Positions 31,190-39,602 of a DNA stretch of 64,000 nt are shown here, in pieces. The position numbers were made by a program, and so were the translations under genes. The stretch's first letter is position 1. Each line of letters begins with the position of its first letter. The stretch spans positions 1 to 64,000 of the forward strand of contig CATKXX010000011.1 in assembly GCA_949840935.1 (NCBI GenBank), in the 5' to 3' direction. The stretch comes from an uncultured Acetatifactor sp. (GTDB lineage: Bacteria; Bacillota; Clostridia; Lachnospirales; Lachnospiraceae). The notes beneath the pieces are model-generated. The model was given only the letters and a program-made list of their open reading frames with translations. It was not told the DNA's origin and did no database searches.

Positions 31190-32239
31190 ATGGAAACAGG
31201 GAATAAAATTTCATTTGTCACGCCTCTCGAAGCGGAGTACCCTGAGAAGCTGAGGCATATACCGGATGCACCGGGAGGCTTATATATCAGGGGAAAGCTG
31301 CCTGTGGAGACAGGCCTCACCGTGGCGGTGATAGGGGCGCGGGACTGTTCCGATTATGGAAGGTATGTGGCAGAGGAGCTGGGCTCCTTTCTGGGAAGGA
31401 ACGGGGTGACGGTAATCAGTGGTATGGCGAGGGGAATTGACGGAATCAGTCAATGGGCGGCAATGGAGGCAGGAGGGTTTTCCATCGGAGTGTTGGGATG
31501 CGGAGTGGATATCTGCTATCCGGCAGGAAACAGGGCCCTTTTTGACCGATTGCTGGAGGAAGGGGCTGTTCTCTCCGAATATCCGCCCGGGACGCCTCCC
31601 AGAGCCATGAATTTTCCGGCGAGAAACAGGATTGTCAGCGGCCTGGCAGATGCCGTTGTGGTGGTCGAGGCGCGGAGCAAAAGCGGTACGTTGATTACGG
31701 TGGATATGGCCCTGGAGCAGGGCAGGGAGGTATTTGTGGTTCCCGGCAGGGTCACCGACCGGCTCAGCGACGGCTGTAACAGGCTGATAAAACAGGGTGC
31801 AGGGATACTGCTGTCTATGGAAGAACTTCTGGAGGAAATCGAGGAGCTGAAGGTGCGGACAGAGGAGCGTGGGATAGGGTCGATGCCTGAAAAGGCGGGA
31901 AGTTCGCAGGCCCACATGGAGAAGCGGAGGCGCCAGAGCACGGAGAAAGGCCAGAGCACGGAGAAAGGCCAAAGCACAGAGAAAGGTCAAAGTACGGAAA
32001 AAGGCCAGAACGCGAAAAAATCCCAAAGCTCAGAATGGTCACGGGAGGATGCCTCCGGAGTAGCGCCGGAGCTCCGGGAGATTTACCAGGCGCTGGATTT
32101 CTATCCCTGCTCTGTGGAACAGATCGTGGCGCGCCTGCCCGGCAGAATTTCCCAGAGACAGGCAGCCCTGCAGCTGATACAGCTCTGCATGGAGAATAAG
32201 GCAATCCAGGTCAGCCCGGGATACTTTAAAAGTCCGTGA
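31190..32239 (+). CDS. dprA: DNA processing protein DprA
   Basis: A 349-residue protein that loads RecA on incoming single-stranded DNA. The Rossmann core shows VAVIGARD, SGMARGID, GVLGCGVDICYP and FPARNRI blocks. A C-terminal winged-helix domain (about 285-345, beginning APELREIYQAL) is present. Between the core and this domain lies a hydrophilic linker with four perfect QSTEKG units (249-272) followed by diverged ones, a feature I do not expect in most DprA proteins. Downstream of comM with 3 bases between, suggesting a common competence or recombination role. Confidence 0.94.
   Translation: METGNKISFVTPLEAEYPEKLRHIPDAPGGLYIRGKLPVETGLTVAVIGARDCSDYGRYVAEELGSFLGRNGVTVISGMARGIDGISQWAAMEAGGFSIGVLGCGVDICYPAGNRALFDRLLEEGAVLSEYPPGTPPRAMNFPARNRIVSGLADAVVVVEARSKSGTLITVDMALEQGREVFVVPGRVTDRLSDGCNRLIKQGAGILLSMEELLEEIEELKVRTEERGIGSMPEKAGSSQAHMEKRRRQSTEKGQSTEKGQSTEKGQSTEKGQNAKKSQSSEWSREDASGVAPELREIYQALDFYPCSVEQIVARLPGRISQRQAALQLIQLCMENKAIQVSPGYFKSP
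31934..32005 (+). repeat. Four 18-bp in-frame tandem repeats in dprA
   Basis: Copies start at 31934, 31952, 31970 and 31988, each encoding QSTEKG with a few silent changes. Copy-number change would lengthen or shorten the linker by six residues and keep the frame. Confidence 0.92.
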
Positions 32240-32335
32240 TATGTGCATGGCAGTAACTTACCCTTCAGACGGTTTAAACGGATGAAACAACGAAAAAACA
32301 ACGAATGAAAGAATCACGACATGGGAACAAGCGGA

Positions 32336-32363
32336 TTGAAAAAACAGCCGGATTTGTTATAAT
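32336..32363 (+). promoter_or_regulatory. Sigma-A promoter of ispG-polC
   Basis: TTGAAA (32336-32341), 16 bases, perfect TATAAT (32358-32363), about 130 bases upstream of ispG. Confidence 0.7.
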
Positions 32364-32491
32364 GGAAATAGAAATGTGATAACTGTAAAAGGAGCAGCTT
32401 GTCCGACATATGAATGGACATATATACGGACACATGCAGGATGTATGAAACGCAGGATGTTTGAAGCGGCAGGCTGAAAAAGGAGAGCTAT

Positions 32492-33601
32492 ATGGACAGT
32501 GAAAAGGTATGCTGTGAAAGGGAAAACCATGTCAGGATCCACAGGGAAGGGACTAAGATAATACAGATTGGCAACAGGAAAATCGGCGGTGGCAATCCGA
32601 TACTGATTCAGTCAATGACCAACACGAGAACGGAGGATGTACAGGCTACTGTGGCGCAGATCCTGGAATTGGAGCGCGCCGGCTGTGAAATTGTGCGCTG
32701 CACGGTTCCCACCATGGAGGCGGCGGAGGCATTTGCGGAGATTAAGAAGCAGATTCATATTCCTTTGGTAGCAGACGTCCATTTTGATTATAAAATGGCG
32801 ATTGCGGCTATGGAAAACGGCGCGGATAAAATCCGTATTAATCCTGGAAACATTGGCAGCGCGGATAAGGTAAAGGCAGTGGTGGAGGCAGCAAGGGAGC
32901 GCGGTATCCCGATTCGTGTGGGGGTAAACAGCGGTTCCCTGGAGAAAGAGCTGGTAGAGAAATATCATGGCGTAACAGCGGAGGGCATTGTGGAAAGCGC
33001 TCTGGATAAGGTACATATGATTGAAGACCTGGGCTATGATAATCTGGTCATCAGCATTAAATCCTCCGATGTGTTGATGTGCGTTCGGGCTCATGAGCTG
33101 CTGGCGGATAAGACCATTTATCCTTTGCATGTAGGGATTACGGAATCAGGAACGGTGCAGAGCGGCAACATTAAATCCGCTGTGGGGCTGGGACTGATCC
33201 TGTATCAGGGTATCGGCGATACAATCCGCGTATCCCTTACAGGCAACCCTGTGGAAGAAATCAGGTCGGCAAGGCTGATCCTTCGCACACTGGGGCTCCG
33301 CAGGGGCGGCATAGAGGTGGTTTCCTGCCCTACCTGCGGCAGGACCCGGATTGACCTGATCGGTCTTGCTGCCAGTGTGGAAAAGCTGGTGGAGGAATAT
33401 CCTCTTGATATCAAGGTAGCGGTGATGGGCTGTGCTGTCAACGGGCCGGGGGAGGCGCGGGAAGCCGATTTGGGAGTGGCAGGAGGAACCGGCGAGGGCC
33501 TTTTGTTTAAAAAGGGCGAAATTCTCCGCAAGGTGCCGGAGGATCAATTGTTGGATGCATTGAAGGAAGAGCTGGAGCATTGGAATGAAACCGTTTTTTG
33601 A
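32492..33601 (+). CDS. ispG: 4-hydroxy-3-methylbut-2-enyl diphosphate synthase (IspG)
   Basis: A 369-residue iron-sulfur enzyme of the MEP isoprenoid pathway that reduces MEcPP to HMBPP. The TIM-barrel N-terminus carries IQSMTNTRTEDV and VADVHFDY, and the C-terminal [4Fe-4S] domain has CPTCGRTRIDL and VMGCAVNGPGEA with the three cysteine ligands. AAGGAG precedes the ATG. Its last 17 bases overlap polC in another frame, so the two are translationally coupled. Confidence 0.96.
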   Translation: MDSEKVCCERENHVRIHREGTKIIQIGNRKIGGGNPILIQSMTNTRTEDVQATVAQILELERAGCEIVRCTVPTMEAAEAFAEIKKQIHIPLVADVHFDYKMAIAAMENGADKIRINPGNIGSADKVKAVVEAARERGIPIRVGVNSGSLEKELVEKYHGVTAEGIVESALDKVHMIEDLGYDNLVISIKSSDVLMCVRAHELLADKTIYPLHVGITESGTVQSGNIKSAVGLGLILYQGIGDTIRVSLTGNPVEEIRSARLILRTLGLRRGGIEVVSCPTCGRTRIDLIGLAASVEKLVEEYPLDIKVAVMGCAVNGPGEAREADLGVAGGTGEGLLFKKGEILRKVPEDQLLDALKEELEHWNETVF

Positions 33602-36600
33602 AGTATTTCCCACACTAAAACTGAATGGCCCGCTGTATGACAGAATGGAACAGACGATGGTGGAGAGGGTTTCCGCTACCAGGAGAAAGGATATCCTGCG
33701 GATTTATCTGCTCAGCACCCGCCTGATCGCGAAGGATGACATATGGCAGGCAGAGGGCGAAATTAAGAAACAATTGTTCCCCAATGTGAATCTGAGGGTA
33801 AAGATACAGGAACGATTTGAATTATCCTCACAGTATACGCCCCAGAACCTGATGGAGGTATACCGGGACAGTATACTGAGCGAGCTGCGGGATTACAGCC
33901 ATATGGAATATAACGCGTTTAAGCAGGCGGAGCTTACGTATCCGGGAAATGACAGAATGGTGCTGACGCTGGAGGACACGGTGATCAACCGCAGCAGGGA
34001 ACCGGAACTGGTGCGTGTCTTGGAGAAGATTCTTGTGGAAAGATGCGGCTTTGACCTGAAGCTTGAGACAGCTTACCGGGTGGCCAGGACGGGGAAGTTT
34101 GCCGAGGATGACGAAATGAAGCTAAAGCTGAGGGTGGATGAGATTTCCCGCCGTTTGAATAGGGGGGGAGGCGGGGCTGCGCCAGAAGGGAAAGCTGCCG
34201 GCACGGATGAGAGAGGCGGACAGGCTGTCCTGGCGCCGGAGAAGCCCGCCGCAGGAGGCCGGCCGGCAGCAGGCGCCACCGGGAGCTTCCAGGGCAAAGG
34301 GGAATTCCGCAAGGGAGAATTTCAGCGAGGGGAATTCCGTAAGAGTGATTTCCGGCGGGGAGGCGATTCCTTCAGGCGTTCCGACAATCCTGATGTGGTC
34401 TACGGGAGGGATTTTGAAGAGGAAGCCATGCACATTGAGGATATCATCGGAGAAATGGGAGAGGTGGTCATCCGTGGAAAGGTGCTGAAGCTGGACACCC
34501 GCGAGATAAAGAACGAGAAATCATTAATCATGTTTAACATAACGGATTTTACCGATACCATGACGGTAAAGCTCTTTACAAAGAATGAACATGTCGGTGA
34601 GATCACCAAGGGTATTAAGCCCGGTTCCTTTGTAAAGCTGAAGGGGCTCAGCGTGATGGATAAATTTGATCATGAGCTGACCATAGGTTCTCTTGTGGGA
34701 ATTAAGAAAATACCGGATTTTACCACTGTCCGTATGGATACCGCTCCCCATAAGAGGGTGGAATTGCACTGTCATACCAAGATGAGCGATATGGATGGTG
34801 TCTCGGAGGCCAGGGATATTGTTAAGAGAGCTTACAAGTGGGGGCACCGGGCCATAGCCATCACAGATCACGGCGTAGTGCAGGGCTTTACAGACGCGAA
34901 CCATGTGTGGGATGACCTGTGGGGCGATGAGAAGAAAAAGAGAGCGCAGGCGGGCGACGGGAACCCGGACAAGCAGGACTTTTTCAAGGTGATCTACGGT
35001 GTGGAGGCTTACCTGGTGGACGATCTGAAGGAAATCGTCACGGGAGACAGGGGCCAGTCTCTGGAGGAAAGCTTTGTGGTATTTGATATTGAGACTACAG
35101 GCTTCTCTCCCGTCAATAACCGCATTATTGAGATTGGAGCCGTAAAGGTATGCGGCGGAAGGGTGACAGATCGCTTTTCCACTTTTGTGAATCCCTGTAC
35201 GCCCATTCCTTTTGAAATAGAGAAGCTCACCGGTATCCGGGATGATATGGTGGTGGATGCGCCCCTGATAGAGGCTGTACTGCCCCAGTTCCTGCAATTT
35301 TGTGACGGCAGTGTGCTGGTGGCGCATAACGCCGGCTTCGATATGAGCTTTATTATGGAAAATGCCAGGAGGCAGGGGCTTCCCGCGAGATACACCTACG
35401 TGGATACGGTAGGGATTGCCAGAGTGCTCCTGCCTAATCAGTCGAAGCATACTCTGGACGCTGTGGCGAAAACTCTGAACATTTCCCTGGAAAATCATCA
35501 CCGCGCAGTGGATGATGCGGAGTGTACCGCATGGATTTTTTTGAAATTTGTTCAGATGCTGGAAGAACAGAATGTACATACTCTGGCTGAGGTGAATGCC
35601 CTGGGGGCTGACAATGAGGCGATGGTAAAGAAGCTGCCTTCTTATCACGCCATTATTCTGGCGAAAAACGATCTGGGGAGGATTAATTTATACCGCCTGG
35701 TGTCTGCTTCCCATCTGACTTATTTCAGCAGGCATCCCCGGATTCCGAAAAGCCTGGTCATGAAATACAGGGAGGGCCTGATTCTGGGGAGCGCCTGCGA
35801 AGCAGGGGAGCTTTACCGGGCTCTTCTGGACGGACAGAGCGATGTACAGATTGCGAGGCTGGTCAATTTCTATGATTATCTGGAGATACAGCCCTGCGGC
35901 AATAATAAATTTATGATTGCCTCAGACAGGATCCGAAATATTAATTCCCTGGAAGATATCCAGGACGTGAACCGCCGCATCGTGAAACTGGGCGAACAAT
36001 TTCATAAGCCTGTGGTAGCTACCTGCGATGTCCATTTTCTGGATCCGGAGGACGAAATATACCGCCGTATCATTATGGCGGGGAAGGGATTTGAGGATGC
36101 GGATAACCAGGCGCCTCTGTTCCTTCATACTACGGAGGAGATGCTGGAGGAATTCGCTTATCTGGGAAGCGATAAGGCATACGAGGTTGTGGTAAAGAAT
36201 ACAAACATGATCGCGGATATGATAGAGACGATCGCCCCGGTGCGGCCGGACAAGTGTCCCCCTGTCATTGAGGACAGCGATAAGACGCTGACGAAGATCT
36301 GTTATGATAAAGCACATGAAATTTATGGCCCCAAGCTGCCCGAAATCGTGGAGGCCAGGCTGAAGCGGGAGCTGAATTCCATTATTTCCAATGGTTTTGC
36401 AGTGATGTATATCATTGCCCAGAAGCTGGTGTGGAAGTCGGTGGAGGATGGCTATCTGGTGGGTTCCCGGGGATCCGTGGGAAGCTCCTTTGTAGCCACC
36501 ATGGCGGGGATAACCGAGGTGAATCCCCTGAGCCCCCACTATTACTGCAGCAAATGTCACTATGTGGATTTCGAGAGCGAAGAAGTGAGGGCCTATGCGG

Positions 36601-38165
36601 GCAAGGCGGGTATTGATATGCCGGATAAGAAGTGCCCTGAATGTGGCGAGCCGCTGCACAAGGATGGCTTTGACATTCCCTTTGAGACATTTCTGGGCTT
36701 TAAGGGGGACAAGGAGCCGGATATCGACCTGAATTTTTCCGGCGAATACCAGTCCAAGGCCCATAAATATACAGAGGTCATCTTCGGCGCAGGGCAGACC
36801 TTCCGCGCGGGAACCATTGCCACGCTGGCGGACAAGACTGCTTTTGGCTATGTGAAGAATTACTTTGAGGAGAGAGGAAAGCATAAGCGCAACAGCGAGA
36901 TAGACCGGATTGTGGTGGGGTGTACCGGTGTCAGGCGCAGCACGGGGCAGCATCCCGGAGGCATTGTGGTGCTGCCTCTGGGGCAGGATATCAATTCCTT
37001 CACCCCGGTTCAGCATCCTGCCAATGATATGACAACGGATACTGTTACCACGCACTTTGATTATCATTCCATCGATCATAATCTGCTGAAGCTGGATATA
37101 TTGGGACATGATGATCCCACAATGATTCGTATGCTTCAGGATATGACGGGAAGGGATCCTCTGACCATCCCTCTGGACGGTGCGGATGTCATGAGCCTGT
37201 TTCAGAATACGGACGCTTTGGGGATCACGCCTGATCAGATTGGCGGTACGAGGCTGGGATGCCTGGGGATTCCGGAGTTTGGCACGGACTTTGCCATGCA
37301 GATGGTCATAGATGCCAGGCCACAGGCTTTTTCCGACCTGGTGCGTATCTCCGGTTTGTCCCACGGTACTAACGTGTGGCTGGGCAACGCCCAGGATCTG
37401 ATCATGAGCGGTACGGCTACGATTTCCACTGCTATCTGTACCCGGGATGACATTATGCTGTACCTGATTCAGATGGGAGTGGAATCAGAGAAGTCTTTTA
37501 AGATTATGGAAGCAGTGCGGAAAGGCCAGGTGGCGAAAGGGAAGTGCGGCCAGTGGGAGGACTGGAAAGCGGACATGCTGGCGCATGACGTACCTCAGTG
37601 GTATGTGGAATCCTGTCAGAAGATCGAGTACATGTTTCCCAAGGCTCATGCGGCGGCGTACGTTATGATGGCATGGCGTATCGCGTACTGTAAGATCCAT
37701 TATCCGCTGGCCTATTATGGAGCTTTTTTCAGTATCCGTGCAAAAGCCTTCTCCTATTCGGCCATGTGCCAGGGGCAGGCGCATCTGGAGGCTGTCATGG
37801 CAGAGTATAAGAACCGGTCGGAGAGTCTCTCCAACAAGGAGGAAATGGCTCTTGGAGACATGCGGGTAGTGCAGGAAATGTATGCCCGGGGCTTTGAATT
37901 TGAGCCTATCGACATCTTCCGGGCCCAGTCCAGGGCCTTCCAGATTGTGGGAGACAAGCTGATGCCGTCTCTGAGCAGCATCGACGGACTGGGAGAAAAA
38001 GCCGCAGATGCCATTGTGGAGGCAGCGAAGGATGGCCCGTTCCTATCAAAGGATGACTTCAGGGAGAGGACGAAGGTATCCAAAACAAATGTTGACATGA
38101 TGGCGGAGCTGGGGCTTTTAGGAAACCTGCCGGAGTCGAATCAGCTCAGCCTGTTTGACCTGTAG
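33585..38165 (+). CDS. polC: DNA polymerase III alpha subunit, PolC type
   Basis: A 1526-residue replicative polymerase of low-GC Gram-positive type. In order: N-terminal domain, OB fold (about 295-380), PHP domain starting at VELHCHTKMSD (about 392), inserted DEDD proofreading exonuclease with VVFDIETTG (about 497-505), remaining PHP, then the catalytic palm/fingers with a zinc-type cysteine cluster (CSKCHYVD, CPECGE) and the PDIDLNFSGEYQ catalytic region. It is about 90 residues longer than Bacillus PolC; most of the excess is an insertion at about 190-285 rich in Gly, Lys and Arg with (K/R)GEF(R/Q) repeats. Overlap with ispG suggests coupling. Confidence 0.95.
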   Translation: MKPFFEVFPTLKLNGPLYDRMEQTMVERVSATRRKDILRIYLLSTRLIAKDDIWQAEGEIKKQLFPNVNLRVKIQERFELSSQYTPQNLMEVYRDSILSELRDYSHMEYNAFKQAELTYPGNDRMVLTLEDTVINRSREPELVRVLEKILVERCGFDLKLETAYRVARTGKFAEDDEMKLKLRVDEISRRLNRGGGGAAPEGKAAGTDERGGQAVLAPEKPAAGGRPAAGATGSFQGKGEFRKGEFQRGEFRKSDFRRGGDSFRRSDNPDVVYGRDFEEEAMHIEDIIGEMGEVVIRGKVLKLDTREIKNEKSLIMFNITDFTDTMTVKLFTKNEHVGEITKGIKPGSFVKLKGLSVMDKFDHELTIGSLVGIKKIPDFTTVRMDTAPHKRVELHCHTKMSDMDGVSEARDIVKRAYKWGHRAIAITDHGVVQGFTDANHVWDDLWGDEKKKRAQAGDGNPDKQDFFKVIYGVEAYLVDDLKEIVTGDRGQSLEESFVVFDIETTGFSPVNNRIIEIGAVKVCGGRVTDRFSTFVNPCTPIPFEIEKLTGIRDDMVVDAPLIEAVLPQFLQFCDGSVLVAHNAGFDMSFIMENARRQGLPARYTYVDTVGIARVLLPNQSKHTLDAVAKTLNISLENHHRAVDDAECTAWIFLKFVQMLEEQNVHTLAEVNALGADNEAMVKKLPSYHAIILAKNDLGRINLYRLVSASHLTYFSRHPRIPKSLVMKYREGLILGSACEAGELYRALLDGQSDVQIARLVNFYDYLEIQPCGNNKFMIASDRIRNINSLEDIQDVNRRIVKLGEQFHKPVVATCDVHFLDPEDEIYRRIIMAGKGFEDADNQAPLFLHTTEEMLEEFAYLGSDKAYEVVVKNTNMIADMIETIAPVRPDKCPPVIEDSDKTLTKICYDKAHEIYGPKLPEIVEARLKRELNSIISNGFAVMYIIAQKLVWKSVEDGYLVGSRGSVGSSFVATMAGITEVNPLSPHYYCSKCHYVDFESEEVRAYAGKAGIDMPDKKCPECGEPLHKDGFDIPFETFLGFKGDKEPDIDLNFSGEYQSKAHKYTEVIFGAGQTFRAGTIATLADKTAFGYVKNYFEERGKHKRNSEIDRIVVGCTGVRRSTGQHPGGIVVLPLGQDINSFTPVQHPANDMTTDTVTTHFDYHSIDHNLLKLDILGHDDPTMIRMLQDMTGRDPLTIPLDGADVMSLFQNTDALGITPDQIGGTRLGCLGIPEFGTDFAMQMVIDARPQAFSDLVRISGLSHGTNVWLGNAQDLIMSGTATISTAICTRDDIMLYLIQMGVESEKSFKIMEAVRKGQVAKGKCGQWEDWKADMLAHDVPQWYVESCQKIEYMFPKAHAAAYVMMAWRIAYCKIHYPLAYYGAFFSIRAKAFSYSAMCQGQAHLEAVMAEYKNRSESLSNKEEMALGDMRVVQEMYARGFEFEPIDIFRAQSRAFQIVGDKLMPSLSSIDGLGEKAADAIVEAAKDGPFLSKDDFRERTKVSKTNVDMMAELGLLGNLPESNQLSLFDL

Positions 38166-38222
38166 TGGGAAAATGCAAAAAAGAAGCCACAAAAAAGAAT
38201 TTCAAAAAAATTAAAAAAGTAC

Positions 38223-38251
38223 TTGCTTTTTTTGGAATTATGTATTATTAT
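38223..38251 (+). promoter_or_regulatory. Promoter of tRNA-Glu
   Basis: TTGCTT (38223-38228), 17 bases, TATTAT (38246-38251), ending about 30 bases before the tRNA. Confidence 0.6.
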
Positions 38252-38282
38252 GAGTAAGTACTGCTGATGCGGTACTTGCAAT

Positions 38283-38354
38283 GGCTGATTGGTCAAGCGG
38301 TTAAGACGCCGCCCTCTCACGGCGGAAACAGGGGTTCGATTCCCCTATCAGCTG
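38283..38354 (+). tRNA. tRNA-Glu (anticodon CTC)
   Basis: A 72-base cloverleaf: acceptor GGCTGAT / ATCAGCT, D-loop with GGTCAAGCGGTTAAGAC, anticodon stem CCGCC/GGCGG with loop CTCTCAC (anticodon CTC, reading GAG), T-arm AGGGG-TTCGATT-CCCCT. CCA is not encoded. The first acceptor pair is G1-U72 rather than G-C. Confidence 0.95.
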
Positions 38355-38359
38355 TTTGG

Positions 38360-38408
38360 AAAACCTTGAAGACCTGATATTTATTCAGGATTCAAGGTTT
38401 TTCTTTTT
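38360..38408 (+). terminator. Rho-independent terminator of tRNA-Glu
   Basis: AAAACCTTGAA (38360-38370) pairs exactly with TTCAAGGTTTT (38391-38401), with a further CCTGA/TCAGG stem inside, then a T-rich tail to 38408. Confidence 0.88.
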
Positions 38409-38455
38409 GCCTGAAATGCTCTGTTTATAAAATCTTTATAATTATAAAAAAATAA

Positions 38456-38484
38456 TTGAACAGCCGATAAAAAAGTGATATCTT
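38456..38484 (+). promoter_or_regulatory. Promoter of the BASS-family transporter
   Basis: TTGAAC (38456-38461), 17 bases, TATCTT (38479-38484), about 40 bases before the gene. Confidence 0.5.
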
Positions 38485-38524
38485 AAATATTGTTAATAAA
38501 ATATACAGACAGGAGAAATGTAAA

Positions 38525-39460
38525 ATGAAGGTATTACAAAAGATCAGCGATTTCTTTGGCAGATACATGGCGTTTATCGTGCTTGTGATTGCCGCACTGG
38601 CATTGTTTGTGCCGAAGTCATGCCTGTGGATCCAGACCTCATGGGTAAATTACCTGTTGATGGTCGTTATGTTCGGAATGGGTCTTACTCTTAAGCTTGA
38701 GGATTTCAAGGTGGTCGTTACCAGGCCCAGGGACATTATCGTGGGCTGCATTGCCCAGTTTACAATCATGCCGCTGCTTGCTTTCGGGTTAGGGAAGGTG
38801 TTTGGCCTGGAGGCCGGAATGCTTGCCGGTCTTGTATTGGTGGGAACATGTCCGGGAGGAACCTCCAGCAATGTTATGACATATCTGGGAAAGGGGGATG
38901 TGGCGCTGTCAGTGGGAATGACCAGCGTCAACACGCTTTTGGCGCCGTTTTTGACGCCTGCGATCACATACCTGCTTCTGAGGACTTCGGTTAAGGTGGA
39001 CATTCTGAGTATGTTCCTGTCCATCATCAAGGTGGTGATCGTACCTATTGCCCTGGGCTTCCTGATCAACAAATTCTGGGGGAAATATACCCGGAAGGCG
39101 GCAAATGTGCTGCCCATGGTATCTGTGATCGCCATCACCATGATCGTTGCGGCAGTGGTGTCCCATAATTCTGAAAAGATTCTGTCCACAGGGGCGGTTG
39201 TCTTCGTCGTGGTGATCCTGCATAATCTTCTGGGCTATGCCTGTGGATACGGCGTTGGCAGGCTTATGAAGGCGTCCCTGCCCAAGAAGAAGGCGCTGGC
39301 AATCGAGGTGGGTATGCAGAATTCGGGCCTTGCTACTTCCCTGGCAGGAACCGCATTCCCCGATCTGGCCATGGCTACGGTGCCGGGAGCAATTTTTTCT
39401 GTGTGGCACAATATTTCCGGCGCTGTCCTGGCAAACATATTTAACCGCATGAAAGAGTAG
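38525..39460 (+). CDS. BASS-family (bile acid:sodium symporter type) transporter
   Basis: A 311-residue membrane protein with about nine to ten hydrophobic helices. Conserved stretches GTCPGGTSSNVMTYLGKGD and IEVGMQNSGLA match the two crossover-helix regions of the BASS family that bind sodium and substrate. Members carry bile acids, pantoate, pyruvate or other organic acids with Na+; the substrate here is unknown. AGGAG lies 8 bases upstream of the ATG. It is preceded by its own promoter after the tRNA terminator and followed by topA with a separate promoter, so it is monocistronic. Confidence 0.9.
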   Translation: MKVLQKISDFFGRYMAFIVLVIAALALFVPKSCLWIQTSWVNYLLMVVMFGMGLTLKLEDFKVVVTRPRDIIVGCIAQFTIMPLLAFGLGKVFGLEAGMLAGLVLVGTCPGGTSSNVMTYLGKGDVALSVGMTSVNTLLAPFLTPAITYLLLRTSVKVDILSMFLSIIKVVIVPIALGFLINKFWGKYTRKAANVLPMVSVIAITMIVAAVVSHNSEKILSTGAVVFVVVILHNLLGYACGYGVGRLMKASLPKKKALAIEVGMQNSGLATSLAGTAFPDLAMATVPGAIFSVWHNISGAVLANIFNRMKE

Positions 39461-39497
39461 AAATACTTTCCAAAAAAATTAAAAAACAATAAAAGCC

Positions 39498-39526
39498 TTG
39501 CACCCCTGAAATTTTTGGTGTATAGT
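39498..39526 (+). promoter_or_regulatory. Promoter of topA
   Basis: TTGCAC (39498-39503), 17 bases, TATAGT (39521-39526), about 75 bases upstream of the ATG. Confidence 0.6.
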
Positions 39527-39602
39527 GTTTCACGATTACGTTGTATGCAGGAGCCATATCAGGCATTATATATAGAAGAAACAAAAAAGGGGAGCATTTC
39601 TT

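Noticed and set aside
35922..37364. 480-codon frame on the - strand opposite polC
   Set aside because: The + strand encodes conserved PolC here; the antisense frame arises from codon bias and has no domain.
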